From contig OY741266.1 of the NCBI GenBank assembly GCA_963514095.1, positions 2,187,501 through 2,251,500 of the forward strand: a stretch of DNA of 64,000 nt, read 5' to 3'. Each line of letters begins with the position of its first letter. Position 1 is the first letter of the stretch. A model generated the notes under the pieces. That model was not told the DNA's origin and did not search any database. It saw only the letters and a list, made by a program, of their open reading frames with translations. This document shows, piece by piece, positions 46,060 to 58,187 of this stretch. Origin of the DNA: Eutrigla gurnardus. Taxonomy: Eukaryota; Chordata; Actinopteri; Perciformes; Triglidae. The translations under genes and the position numbers were made by a program.

Positions 46060-47016
46060 AATTTCTATGCCCTTAATTTATCCATATCGTTTTCCCATCT
46101 CATTCTTTTCCTTCCAATATTGTGATTTGAAGTTGTTTGTTTTGTAGAATGTTTTGTATGTTGTTTCATACGATTTGTTTTCAGGAAGATAACAATTATC
46201 CCAGGGGAGTGAAGGTCGGAAACTCTGAGTCAGTTGGTAACGTGACTCGTACAATAGGAGTGTATTAGAGGGGTGATTGAGAAGGTTTTAATGAAATATA
46301 ACATCTAATGATTAAGATTACATTAATGACAAATTACATTTAATGATTAACTTTATGATTTTAACCTAATTATACTTAATATAACTTACTAATACTGTCA
46401 CTTATTGTGTTGATTTAATGTCTCTTATTTCATATAATAGTCTGCTTGTGATTTAACAGTTCCTTTTCAGCAATAACAAAATCTAACAATCTAACAATGG
46501 CGACTGATGAACAATGACGGATAGCAGTTGGCATACTGTGTCAACTTGTCAGCTTCCTGATGATTTCAGCAGCTCACACTGCACTGATCGAGCCGCTGCA
46601 GGAGGTTCCTGAGCCTTATGATTTAAGCCCTCCTGTGAATCAGCACGCTGAAATAATTTACATCTACGTTGACGACTGAGGACATCAAGGTTAGAGGGTG
46701 AGAGCCAAGCGCCGCCCCTAACCCGATGCTGAAAACACATATTACATTACATTCTTGTTCAGAGTACAGTATATCAGTTCTTGGAATGTTGCCTTCAATG
46801 GGTCAACCTGTTGGATCCTTCACAGTCCAATATCCCAAGGTTCATTGCGCGCCAACGACGATGGGATTTTAATCGCCGCATTTGCTAGCGGATATGTAGA
46901 GGGAGATACAGCAGAAATACACTTTTACCTGAAAGATATCATGCGCCGATTGTGCCGGTGTTGAAGCATAACCTCCAGAGTGTTAAAGGTGAAGCAAACA
47001 GGAATTCTGAATACCA
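46060..47016. other. No gene recognised
   Basis: AT-rich first half, then short frames without motifs. Confidence 0.4.
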
Positions 47017-47977
47017 GGGTCCCGTTTCAGAAAGCAGGTTTAGTGAAAACCTTGAGTTAGTTAACCCTGAGATGAGGGATACTCTGGTTTTTCGGTTTCA
47101 CAAAGCCAGTTCAGCATAAATCTGAGTCAGTTACCCAGGCAACATACTCCGTGAACCTAACCTGCTCGCTGGCAGGCTTTCTTCATAAAACCCTGAGTTT
47201 CTCCCTACATGTCTCCGCCTTTTTCCGGAATCTGAACCAACTCAGAAAAAGTGTGCCGTCCTTTCCTCGTCAACCTAATCAATATGGAAATAAAAGTGAT
47301 TCTAGGAGCTTTACGTTGGGAGAGGATTTTGATTACCTTTCCTACCAATCACATATCTAAACAATATTCCCCGACATTTTCAACATTTCATATCGCGGAC
47401 ATAATCCGTGAAGCTGAAAATAAAGACTTATCACCTTCAGCTCAATCGACTGTTTCATTCAGTTATACGCATTAAAGTCCCAGTCGTAAACATTTTTTTG
47501 ATCATATTCACCGAAGCTGACACTATGCTCCAATAGAACATAAATTTAACTGGTTTTAGAAAATAAAAGCATGCCTCTACGTGCACGTAGAGCCTGTTGT
47601 TTGTTTTGCAAAAAATCAACGCAGCCCAGCTCATCCTGTCCACTCAGCACGCAGGGCTGTGTTCGTGCACACACAGAGCCCCTCCCCCCTCAGGTTGTAC
47701 TACTATCACAGGGGGGAGGCGGAGGGAAGTCTCAACAAGCTTCCAATTCCTCGTTAAAAACCGAAACGAGGAGGTAGTATTGGAGCTCCATTGATGATGG
47801 CTTTGTAGAGTCAGCAGGCACGCACATAACTCAGAGTTTACATACTCAATTGATTGAACTCATTCAGAACCGCTGTTCTGGAACCGAAAACTCTGAGTTG
47901 CCCATCTCAGAGTTGGTTGACTCAGAGTTCAGGGTTAGGTTCAGAGTTTGTTGAACCTGCTTCCTGAAACGGGCCCC
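47017..47977 (-). mobile_element. Harbinger-like MITE, copy C, inverted, internally deleted
   Basis: It starts GGGTCCCGTTTCAGAAAGC and ends CTTCCTGAAACGGGCCCC. The order of AACTCTGAGTT blocks is reversed relative to copies A and B. The internal tRNA-like cassette is missing. The next MITE starts two bases after its end. Confidence 0.75.
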
Positions 47978-47978
47978 T

Positions 47979-48912
47979 GGGCCCTGTACTACGAAGCGAG
48001 TTCAACATACCAGGGTATCTTTCAGTTTTTCCAGCTTAAGTAACCCTAACAAAGGCAATCAGAGATAAGTGGTCACACGAAGTTGGTTATCAACTCGTTA
48101 AGTCGACCCAGGGTTTCCCTGTCGAGCTATGAGCGTGTGCACATGAAAGAGGTGGGGTTTGCAGCATTTGACCAATTGCAAACATGGATCACCGACTGTG
48201 TGAATGCATAAGTCGTTTTAATAGTATTAATAGTTGTATAATATGACTGTCCCGTCATAAGGCTGATTAAATTAACATGTTAAGTGTGCTCAGTAGTAGA
48301 GTTACCGCCCCATGTACCGAGGCTCCCTGCGGCAGTCACGGGTTTGAATCCACCCTGCAGCCCTCTTTTAAAGCATGTCGCCCCTCTCTCCTCCGCAATA
48401 AAGGCTGAAAAATAACTTTAAACAAATGAATGTGTTGCTGAGATGTATTCTTATAGCGTGGTTTATGACAATATCAGCTTAATTCTGATTCTTAATTCAG
48501 ATGTAATCCCAGCAGTGTAAAACAGACTTGGGAGCAAATAAAATAAATATAAAAACATAATTCAAAGTGGTAAGTGACACAGATAAGGCATTCCCTCCGA
48601 TGAGAATCTGGATCTCTCATATCAAACATCGTCAGGGAAAGAAAACGTTTTTTTGCCGGTCTCTGAACACGATCCACCAAGCTTTTTTAAAAAAAATGTT
48701 TTAATCCGCGCACCAATAGAGCTGATTGGTCAGTAGGCTGTGTTTTTCTCCACGTTGATCTCTTATCAGGAACATAAGACGGTTAGCTCTGCAGCGTAAG
48801 TTACCATGGCAATGCACCCCGGTAAGAAGTGAACCAGTGTCGTAGGACGGAAAACCCAGAGTTTACCCTGAAGTTACCTCGCTAAACCCAAATCCTGCTT
48901 CCTAGTACAGGC
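47979..48912. mobile_element. Harbinger-like MITE, TIR GGGCCCTGTACTACGAAGC
   Basis: The left end GGGCCCTGTACTACGAAGCG and the inverted right end CTGCTTCCTAGTACAGGC define it. Subterminal CAGGGTTTCCC and AACCCAGAGTTTACCC blocks mirror each other. A tRNA-like cassette is internal. No transposase, and no TSD could be fixed because it abuts copy C. Confidence 0.7.
48283..48357 (+). ncRNA. tRNA-like cassette inside MITE
   Basis: The A-box-like GTGCTCAGTAGTAGAG (about 48286-48301) and B box GGTTTGAATCC (48341-48351) are about 40 bp apart, as in tRNA genes. The arms do not close into a full cloverleaf. This cassette differs from that in MITE copies A, B and D, so a separate acquisition is likely. 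Confidence 0.5.
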
Positions 48913-49413
48913 TTCTGGTCAGGTGAGGTTGAGCTTGGGTGTAGGTTGAGGACATAGAGTTCGACTGATCAACATTCTCTATGCTCAAGTATCTTGGTGT
49001 CTGTTTGATGCCTCTGTTTTTGGACAGAGAAAAGTAGAGAGCAAACTGGAATTAAGAGGAGATGGGTAACAACATAAAACTATATATGTACTAAGGGTGA
49101 CCCTGAATTGTCTCAAAGGAGCATGAATCATGTGCCAGTCTCATAGTTAAAGCATCACAGTGGAGGAACATGTGGTTATGAAACAAAGGATCATTCCATT
49201 CTGGCTATACAGGAGTGCCGACTGTCTGAGTGACATAGAATTATTTGATTTCTCCCAATAAATCACAATATCTTCACAGTAAATATCAGCAAAGTAAATA
49301 GTAAACATTGGAAAATGAGTCATGTGCTTTCAGTCAGTTTTACTGTGTGTGAATAAATCATCATCAGACATGGAAATCTGCAGGAGCATCGACGCAGCAT
49401 CTTGGCAATAGGC
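48913..49413. other. No gene recognised
   Basis: No reading frame or repeat end of note. Confidence 0.4.
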
Positions 49414-50110
49414 AGGAAATCCAAGGCAAATTTATTTATATAGCACATTTAATACCCAAAGTGCTTTATAGATTACACATGAGACATATGGTAAAAGAAA
49501 CACGAAAACATTAAAACAAGCAAACAAAACTGCATAGAGTGAAAGCAGTACAAATGGATGAAATAAAATGACAAATAAATGTGATTGAATAGACGTTTAT
49601 TAAGAGTGTCACAGCCTGGCTCAAAAAGCAGTGACAAAAGCAACAACAGAACGCAAGAGTGCCAATAAATGAAATAATTTATTAACACAAGAGTTTAAGT
49701 TTTAACATAGACCAAAGATGAGGTGTGTTCATCTGTATAATCAGTAGTGTAAATGTGGGTGAGTAGCTGCGGTGTGTGGATGTCATGATGGATGTAAAAC
49801 CAAAAGACAGCAAACCAAAATGTGCATCAGCAGGCAGGGCGAAGAGAGAGAGCACTGAGCTGGGCCGGGGTTTTAAAGCCTCCTACAGGACTGAGCCCAG
49901 GTGCACCCCATCAGCCTCATCACCGTCACCAGCACCTCCTGCAGGGATGAAAGGTTAAGGCCAGCAGGGCCGTGACAAGAGCAATGCTAAACAGCTGGGT
50001 CTTTAGCTTGGATTTGGAAGTAGTCAGCATTATCTACTGTCTTCACTCTTCTGGCAATTTGTTCCAGAACCTACGCCTCAGAACGGCTAAATAACCACAA
50101 CACCAAGCTA
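49414..50110. repeat. Interspersed repeat (TTTATTTATATAGCAC family), split
   Basis: AAATTTATTTATATAGCACA and AAGTGCTTTATAGATTACAC resemble a very common fish interspersed repeat. After the nested insertion it resumes with GCTGGGTCTTTAGCTTGGAT and CAATTTGTTCCAGAACCT. Confidence 0.5.
49607..49977. mobile_element. LTR-like insertion with short TSD
   Basis: It starts TGTCACAGCCTGGCTC and ends GGCCGTGACA, flanked by AGAG (or AAGAG if it ends one base earlier). The termini resemble repeat R2 (TGTCA…TGACA). No coding sequence. Confidence 0.55.
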
Positions 50111-50247
50111 CTATTTCAAATCAGAGGATATTCATAAATCAGAGCATTCACATCAGTACATTGACCATTATGAAAGTGCTGGATATAGATTGAATTTAGG
50201 AATACTTCTCTGAAAAAGCCACAATTTTTGGCGTCGCTTGGTGATTT

Positions 50248-50252
<5 letters not shown>

Positions 50253-50293
<41 letters not shown>
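50253..50293. repeat. TC microsatellite
   Basis: Perfect (TC)n run. Confidence 0.9.
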
Positions 50294-50296
<3 letters not shown>

Positions 50297-53034
50297 GTTG
50301 ACTGTCCCTTTTCTTCCCCATTATCTTTTCTGTCTGTGGATTGTTTCAATGTAGAGAATGGAATTCAGACCGAAAGTTCTGTTTACAACCACAAAAGGTC
50401 ACTCAGAGGCAGGACAGAACATTTTCCCCGGAATTTCTTCCCCAAGGCCATGCAGTTGTTAAAAACACCAAAGATGGTGAGTGGAGGTGTGTACTGCATG
50501 TTTTTCTTCTTTTTGCACTTGTCCCTTATGTTCGTACTGATTTTGTATGTGGTGTTCTATGTGACTGTGTAGGGGACTAGGATGAGTGGACTATATCGGG
50601 GGTTATATTCAGGACCATGTAGAGGACTAGATAGAGAACTATGTAGAGGACTACTTAGAGGACTACATAGTGTCCTATCATTGGCAAAAAAAAAACAAAA
50701 AAAACATTACTACTACAGTACTAGTTTCTCTGCGCCGTGAATTAAGTCACTGCTGTCACACAATAAAAGTCTGTCAGATCAATGACGGCTGGTGGATCAT
50801 CCATAATAAAATCAGACATAATTTCTTGGGTAATAAATACATGTTGTAAACCTATTTGTTGTAATTTACGTTCCTCCGGTTAGCAGTGATGCTGCATATG
50901 TCTCAGGCTATTATTGTGAAAGATAAGGAAATAAGGAGATGTGTACACTGGCGATGTACATTTGTGGAGAAATGTATTTTCACAAATTAATAAATAAATG
51001 CAAACTACTTTGTGGCCATTTGTTTTATGATATTTTGCTCACATTAAATATATTATTTTCCTACATATGTCCCAATCATTCATCTTTCCTTCAGAGTAAT
51101 GCATGACGGGATATGATTCTCGGTTAGTGATCATCACTTGTATGCTACTTTTTAAGATGAAGAGTACATTATATGATAATTCTCACTATACATGCAAACA
51201 CAAAGTGTTGAAGCGCTACTCAGAAGGAGGACCTGGAGGATAGATCGCACAGGTCCAGCAAATGTACCTTAACTGTGCCCAAGGACTGCAAAGACAGCAA
51301 GCAGCTGAAGCACTGAGAGGAGAAACAGGTTCGAAGGTGTATGGATCACCTTCTCTGCTTACAGCGCGCTGCTCTCTTGGCTCCACGCCTACGAGGAAAC
51401 CTGAGACCATTTGTGTTGTGTTGCCAACTTTAACCAGCATGTTGTTCTGAGAGGGACACCGCAATACCCGATACCTGTCATGTTACAATCATTTTTAATG
51501 ATCTATTTTATGCACTCTGGCAAATATTTACGTTTAAAAGATGTAAAACATGTTAAAAATTGAAAAAAATTTGGTGTTTACCAAACATACTTTCTGGATG
51601 AATTCTATTGAGAAGAAACAGGGTATTTCAAAACTTCTGTCACATTTATTGACTAGAGTTGGAAACACAGTTAAGTGTGTTTAGGTTAATAGTAATAGAA
51701 TGTAAGCACATTTACTCAATTACTGTCTTCAAGTACAATGTTGAATTACTTGAACATTTAACCCCCGGACTACTTTGCACTTAACCACCCACAGCCAGAC
51801 TTGGTTTGTTCTACTGGCCTCCATATTGAATAGCCATCACACATCCACCTCACCATCTCCAATCACCTGACTTAACAACTTTGATATAGACATTCCCACC
51901 CCCCCAACCCAAACAAAATCACACTATAACTTTCCGTGATCTCAAGTCGCTCTTTCCGATCTCCCTATCCGCATGTATATGTAGCCCTTGCTAAAATAAT
52001 GGATGTATTTTGATGACAGTATATATATATACAATCCACAGATTCATGATTCATAGAAGTTCATTGTGTATTAAAATGTTTAAATGTTTAAAAATGTATA
52101 AATATGGACAAATACAGAACAAGTTAAAAATGTAAGTTAATGTCTTTTCATTTCATGGCATATAAACAAATAGTAAGTTCATGCTGATATGTTTTGAAGT
52201 GTATGATGATTATTTGTTTTGAGAGGTGTCAGTCACTAATTTCTTTTATACGATTGGCATGTGTGAAGTTCCAGTGACTCCGGCCAATAACAGAGTAGTT
52301 TGAGGTGACGGGGTGGGAGATAGTGCCGTGTTGTGGTTCCGAGCAAGCAGAGCAAGAGGGAGAGGGAAAAAGGAGACACGTGTTAGCCCAACCGAGTCGG
52401 AGAGTGTTTCAGAGGACCGAAGTTCATAATTCGTGGGAAACGGACAGTGACCTGATGTTAGGAACTTTGGTGAACTGCTGAGAGGAGAGAAAGACGGACA
52501 TTTTGACGGCATTACGGAGAGACGCAAAGCTACTGTGAACTACGAAGAGTCTGCATCCCTCCTGCGTGTATGAGAGCTGTGGAGTGCGTGGCCATGAGGG
52601 GACTGCGAGATTCTGCTGCACCCTGTCGGTGACCTGCTCATTCCTCCTTTTTCCTATTAACTGTCGGGAGCCGTGAGTACATTATTTGCACGTGCATTTT
52701 TGTTTCAGCTTACTAAAAGTGAAGTGGCCAGTTTGTTTTAGGCCCCAACGCACCCAAGCAACGACACAGGCCTGCAACAGGGGTTTTTGGTTGACTTTAT
52801 ACAGACTGTTGTTGGACCAGGTGTGTGTGTGTGAGTGTGCGTGGGTCCATTATATCATTGTTTTTTTGTCATGCTTCATGCTTTTTCATGTGTTAGTGAC
52901 TGAACAGTACTTAAAATGGGTATCATTTCTGTTTAGAAATTAATATTTTTCATTGAACCCAAGTGCTTTATTTAATCTTTTTCTTTATTATTTTGAACTT
53001 AAAAATACCTTCAACTAAAAAGAGTATTCGCATT
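50294..53034. other. Mostly unassigned; possible LINE tail near 50410-50490
   Basis: A short plus-strand stretch (FPRNFFPKAMQLLKTPK) is reminiscent of the C-terminus of Rex/CR1-type LINE proteins (compare YPQAVRLLNS near 59250). GAGGACTA-type short repeats occur at 50590-50670. Around 52240-52700 there is a purine-rich leader-like stretch ending at GTGAGTAC, with no ORF. Nothing else recognised. Confidence 0.3.
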
Positions 53035-53476
53035 TAACACTGCATGAAAAGTCGGATTTTCGTCCCTGTAAACGCCTGGAAATCTCCCTAATTTTCGGGA
53101 GTTAACGACAATTTACAGGCTGCGAACGCCGCGTTCGTCTGTGCCGAAAATTGTCGAAAACGAACCACAGCGAAGGCTCTAATTAGCATATGAATAGCAG
53201 CGAAACCGCGCCTGGCCAGAGATGGCTTGAATATCCTCACTCAGGATTGGATGAAACCACTAGTTTTAAACAAGTATAATCGCTCGTGATTGGTTGGCAG
53301 ATCTGGTCATTATAAATGTAAAGCCAACCCACGTTGGCAGATCTGTCACTATTGGTCAACCTGATGAGTCATTATAAATGTAAACCCCACCCCCGTTGGC
53401 AGATGTGTTACTATTGGTCACACTGGGTCTTTTAAACAAGAATAATCACTAGTGATTTGTTAGCAGATCTATCACT

Positions 53477-53477
53477 A

Positions 53478-53511
<34 letters not shown>

Positions 53512-53590
53512 CATATATATATACATATATGTTAATATATATATGTATATTTATACATATATATACACACATATATTTATTTTTATTTAT
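53477..53590. repeat. AT-rich microsatellite
   Basis: (TA)n with TATATACA interruptions inside the CACTA element. A plus-strand frame of Ile/Tyr repeats over it is not a real protein. Confidence 0.9.
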
Positions 53591-53759
53591 TTATATATTT
53601 ATAAATATAAATATGAATGAATTTATTGAGGAAAAGAAAAATTGCCAGGAGGAAGTATTCAAAGAAAGAGCTTTATTGACAACACAACATACAACTGTAC
53701 AAATTTGCCCACACAACAAACAAATGAACTGGCGACATTCTGTCCGAATTTGGTCAATT

Positions 53760-55313
53760 TTACAGCCGCCTGCGGTGCGTGGCCCTGTACTTGGGAGTCT
53801 TCTCTAATCGCGACTGTAGAGTCGCACAGAGCTCGGTGAGCTCCTGGCTACGAGAGGATGGAGGTCGCACAATCCATCCAGACACCCCGCCAACGACGCC
53901 GTCCTCCTCATCAGACAATCATGTCTGTGGTGGCGCACTTCCAACGGTCCACCTCATCGCCAGCAAGCACACTCCGTCTCGCTTCCAGCAGCTGTAAAAC
54001 AATCAAAGACAATCAGTACTGCGCGATGCACTGCGCATGGACACAACACATCTATTAATGCACCTGAAAAATAGGTTTAGGTAGGTTTGGTCACATTGAC
54101 CAAAAACGGATCTAATAAATCTAATAAGTCTTACCCTCTTTCTCCTGGAACGACTCCGAGCTGACCTCTTCACAGCTTCCGCCTGCGATGCGAGATCAGG
54201 CTGTGTGTGTCTGAAGGTCCTGCGTACCGTTTCATAGTATGTCTTACAGGCAGCTGGAAAACAATTAGGAGAAAGAAAACTTAAGTCACAGTAAAATTAA
54301 AACAAGGAAGAAGAAAACAGTAAAAGTTACTTACACACAATGGCGTCACTATCAGCGTCATAGAAATCCGGACTTGCGGACAAAGCTCCGAGCAAGTAAG
54401 AGGTCACAGCTTCGTTATGAGGCGAGGTTCGTCTGTGAAAACAAAATGAACAGTTAAGATCGGTATCTACTGTTAACGCATCTATTTCCTTATACAGCAG
54501 AATGAAAGCATATTCTTTAAATCGTACCCTTGCTCCGGTTCGTAGCGCCTACAATTCGTCTCCGAGTTGTGAAGACGGCGTACTGCTTCCTGTAAAAGAC
54601 CAACAACATACACTTAACAAAGCAACTTAACGTTACACTGGTTCCTCTCTCTTGTTCTTTTACAAGGCTACTATGCTACTTTTAGCTTGGACTATTAGCT
54701 TTTAAGCTACTTTTAGCTTGGGCTTGCTTTGCTAATTTTAGCTTAGCTAGCAGTCACCGAACATATTCTTACCGCAATCATCCTGAGAGTCTCCAGCAGT
54801 CCTGGGACATCCTCAGAGTCTCCAGCAGTCCTGGATATAAGAATTATAACATTTAAACCACATTTTCTTAAGTGAAGCCTCTCAGAGCAGCATCCCTCCT
54901 GCCGGTGAACGTGAACGTCTCCGCATCGTTCCCCCCACTGAATGAGGCGCCCGGTGTCTGCATCCGTCCCTTTAACGGACAACGGTGCACGGCGTTATTA
55001 ATCACCGTTAGTAAATATATAACCACGGTTTAACATAAGCACTATATTATTAGTTAACGTCGGTAAAAACGGCACATTTTCCGCTTCGCTTGCGCTCGCT
55101 AACCCCTATGGTAAATTACCGTCAGTAGGCTAGCCGGCTGGCAGGACCTTCGATTCGTAACGTTAACGTACAATGCCAACAACAATAAAGTAACGTTCAT
55201 TATCAATACGATTTAAAAGTCAGCTGGAAACATAAAAGTCATGTTACAGTATACTTACATGTGTACGCGGTTTGTGTCGGGCTGTCGCCAGAATCACCGC
55301 AGTCGTCCGCCAT
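53760..55313 (-). pseudogene. Myb/SANT-like transposon partner gene, seven exons
   Basis: The start ATG is 55313-55311 (MADDCGDSGDSPTQTAYT). Exons on the minus strand: 55313-55259, from 54969, 54830-54773, 54589-54528, 54432-54335, 54253-54135, 53991-53760. The junctions read use GT donors and AG acceptors (the exon 2 donor was not found). Exon 2 gives TDADTGRLIQW and, after an extra G, FTFTGRRDAALRGF: a Myb/SANT helix. Exon 5 gives SPHNEAVTSYLLGALSASPD; exon 6 KTYYETVRRTFRHTQPDLAS; exon 7 LLEARRSVLAGDEVDRW, then a one-base shift and SDEEDGVVGGVSGWIVRPP, ending HRRRL. Multi-exon genes of this plan accompany fish DNA transposons. Two single-base frameshifts make it a probable pseudogene. Confidence 0.65.
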
Positions 55314-55514
55314 TATCCAAAAGTTGTGAAGTCAGACGAGCCGCAATGCATTTTGGGAAGTTGAGTAGATTTAGCAAGGTCCGCTGTATACTCAGAAATT
55401 CTTGCCAATGCAGTATCCGGGCATTTCTCGCGTACACAAATTCACATTCTATTGTATCTGAACGCACTACGTACTCAAATTTACATCACAATTAAGTACG
55501 AGTAGGACGTTAGT

Positions 55515-55874
55515 ATGGCATTTCGAACACAGCCGAGATCTATGATCTATGAACCCATCCTTGACCCTCTAGCAGAACTACGACCAGCCATTATAAAGCA
55601 GTTTATAGTTGTTAATGTTGTGTCAAAAGGTACTGCATTTAAACATGTTATTGCGCAAGTTTCCTGGCTTCATCCCCATCCGGACAGACATTTTTATGGA
55701 AAGCCAATAGAAGTTTGGAGCTTGCAGGAAACAGACACGTCATACCCAGCATCATTTCTGCCTGTTGAGCGCATTGCTGGGAGATGTGTGGTTAACACAT
55801 CCACTGTGCATTTAAGCAAGACCAAAGAAAGGGTCACTGTAGTCATGCCACTATGCACAGTGGTTGAGCTCTAG
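55515..55874 (+). pseudogene. CACTA transposase, C-terminal remnant
   Basis: The frame gives FIVVNVVSKGTAFKHVIAQV then SWLHPHPDRHFYGKPIEVW, followed by SYPASFLPVERIAGRCVVN. The pattern 'W..HP.RH..GKP..VW … FLPV.RI..RC' is the C-terminal barrel-like tail of EnSpm-type transposases. No upstream catalytic exons are present, and the promoter side is occupied by the divergent Myb-like gene, whose start lies about 200 bp away. The upstream part of the transposase was probably deleted. Confidence 0.5.
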
Positions 55875-56229
55875 GAGACTGTGATGTTGTTTGCATGAAT
55901 GTACATTTTACCTTTGTGGCAAAGCCTGATTAAAAGTAATTGTTGAAGCAAATTGTTTGTGTATCTTTGAATGAAGATGAAATGAAGTTATATCTTTGAA
56001 TGAAGATGAAATGAAGTTAACACCTTTCAGAAAAACGCTTGCAGTCGTAAACCTGAACTTCCACGGCAATTTACAGGGCCGCTAACTGACGAAAATCCCA
56101 CTTTTCATGCAGTGTAAAGTGTTGTTGTTGGGTGTTTATTTAAGTATTTCATATATTATTTATAAGCATAAAACAAAGGGAATATCATAAGAGTAACCCA
56201 GGCCCCGCCCATAGGTACATGGGACGGGT

Positions 56230-57402
56230 GTTACATATATCCAACACCATAGCTGACTCCGCCCTCCCTGCAAACCTTACCCCGACTGACTTGTCAACCT
56301 CCACAACCACACACTGTCCACTTGCCTCAGCCAGCTTGCCCCATCAAAAACACAGACTGTTCACTCACTCTGCCAATGATACAAAACATTCCGCTCTGGC
56401 CTCCGAACCCACAATAGTACAGAAACTGCTCTTCTGAAAGTCACCAATGACCTACTGCTGACCTCTGACTCCATCACCTGCAATCATCCATCTGCATAAC
56501 TGGCTCAGCACTTTTCTGGTTCCGATCCTACCTTTCAGCCAGATTTCATAACATTTCCATTAATAACTGCAAATCCCACAACAACACAGTTGCATGTGGT
56601 GTCCCCCAAGGCTCGGTGCTTGGCCCCCTCCTGTTCATGCTATATCATACAATTCATACAATGTTTTATCAAACCCAGCTTTACATCTCCATGAAAACCA
56701 TCACTCCTTTCATACTTTCTACCCTCACAGACTGCTGCACTGAGCTGGATGAACAACAACTTCCTCAAACTACTAAATGGCAATCAATCAGAAATGATCA
56801 TCAGTGGCCCCAAACCCATCCTCCCAGGACTTTTCACTCGGCATTGATGGTCACACCGTCACTCCCTCCCCCCTTGTCCAAAACCTCCTTCTTCCACCTC
56901 CGAAACATTGCACGTCTTCGTCCCACCGTCTCCTCTTCTGCGCCATCATAACCTCTAGACTGGACTACTGCAACAGCATCCTGTACGTCCTCCCCTGCAT
57001 CGATCTACAAAAACTGCAATATGTTAAAAACTCAGCTGCCCGTTTGCTCACCCACTCCCACTCCAGAAACCACATCACACCCATCCTTCGACACCTTCAC
57101 TGGTTTCCAATACAATATTGCATTCATTTCAAGAACCTGGTCATCACCTACACAGTCCTCAATAATCTGGCCCCCTCATACCTCACAGACCTCCTCCAAC
57201 GTCAATTCCCCCACGCCAAACCTTCTGAACCCCATCATCAGGACCAAGCATTGCATCTTGGGGGACAGAGCCTTTGCCATTGTTGCCCCAAACCTCTGGA
57301 ACTCCCTCCCCTCCTCCATTCTCAACTCAGACTCACTCATCTCATTTAAATTTCAGCTCAAATCCCACCTCTTCAAAAAGATTACATTAATGCATCAATA
57401 AT
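56230..57402 (+). pseudogene. L2/CR1-type LINE, 5' truncated reverse transcriptase
   Basis: Readable in pieces: FRTHNSTETALLKVTNDLLL, the GVPQGSVLGPLLFMLY block near 56600, then ITSRLDYCNSILYVLPCIDL and LQYVKNSAARLLTHSHSRNH, and finally GDRAFAIVAPNLWNSLPSSI. These are the RT and C-terminal segments of the L2/CR1 group. The segment with the catalytic YADD box is missing, and several frameshifts are present. The ORF ends at 57401. Confidence 0.85.
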
Positions 57403-57410
57403 TATAATGC

Positions 57411-57751
57411 AATGATATAATATAGTATTCTGCATAATGAGCACTTTTACTTCAAGTACATTTTAATGATAAACCTTTTGTACTTTCACTGAAGTAATAT
57501 TTTTAATGCAAGACTTTTACATGTTACATGTTTTTTTTACACTGTAGTATTACTGCTTTTCCTATAGTAGTTATCTGAGTATGTTAACAATTAACTAATG
57601 TTAACATTAGTTAATTGAAATATTAAAAAATTCATGTCTCTTTTTTCTCTCTCCACTGTGACTTTAATAAAACACTTCACTGATAGTAATAATGTGTTGC
57701 TCACCGTTTTAGTTTGTTTCGGAGCGACGTGATGATGTAACCTAGTGTTAT
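57411..57751. other. AT-rich spacer, no gene
   Basis: Low-complexity sequence between the LINE and the solo LTR. Confidence 0.4.
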
Positions 57752-57756
57752 GTAAC

Positions 57757-58187
57757 TGTTACGGCTGCAATCGGGCGTGCTGTGATTACTCTTGATCAGC
57801 CGCCCCGTGCTCTTTTGTGTGCTCTACCTTGTGTTGTCTGTGCTTGGGCCAGGTTAGATTTTGCCACTGATTTAGCTGTGCCCGTAGTTATTTGGATACA
57901 CTAGGGATAGGGGTGCTGCTCACATTGTGTTCTGTTTTCAGAGACTTAGTTCCGTAGGTGATCTTTTGTTTGCGTTTTGTTTCGGGTTACAGCTCTAGCC
58001 GTAAAGAGTCCTTTTTCAGTTATATTTGTTTAATTGATTTAGCATCACCCATAGGCCCTCTCCTTCTGTATGTTCTTTTTTTCCCTTCTAAACAAATTGA
58101 ACATTATTGTTAATAAATGACTTACATTACCAAAAACACCTGGTTTTATGTTGCTTCCCTTTCCCCTCACGAGCTGGGTTCGTAACA
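57757..58187 (+). mobile_element. Solo LTR, TSD GTAAC
   Basis: A 431-bp unit from TGTTACGGCTGCAATC to GGGTTCGTAACA with TG…CA ends, flanked by GTAAC at 57752-57756 and 58188-58192. AATAAA at about 58112 suits the R region. No internal coding sequence is adjacent, so the provirus-like body has been removed by LTR-LTR recombination. Probably Ty3/gypsy-type by terminus style, which is an inference. Confidence 0.8.

Larger units (their letters stand above)
53038..56114. mobile_element. CACTA-type element, TIR CACTGCATGAAAAGT, TSD TAA
   Basis: It starts CACTGCATGAAAAGTCGGAT and ends ATCCCACTTTTCATGCAGTG, flanked by TAA (53035-53037 and 56115-56117). CAC…GTG termini with a 3-bp TSD fit EnSpm/CACTA; TAA would also be allowed for Harbinger. 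It contains a multi-exon Myb-like gene on the minus strand and a transposase C-terminal remnant on the plus strand. The rest of the transposase is missing. Confidence 0.8.

Noticed and set aside
53457..53807. Ile/Tyr-rich 116-codon frame
   Set aside because: Its first half is a TA microsatellite, and the rest runs antisense to the last exon of the Myb-like gene.
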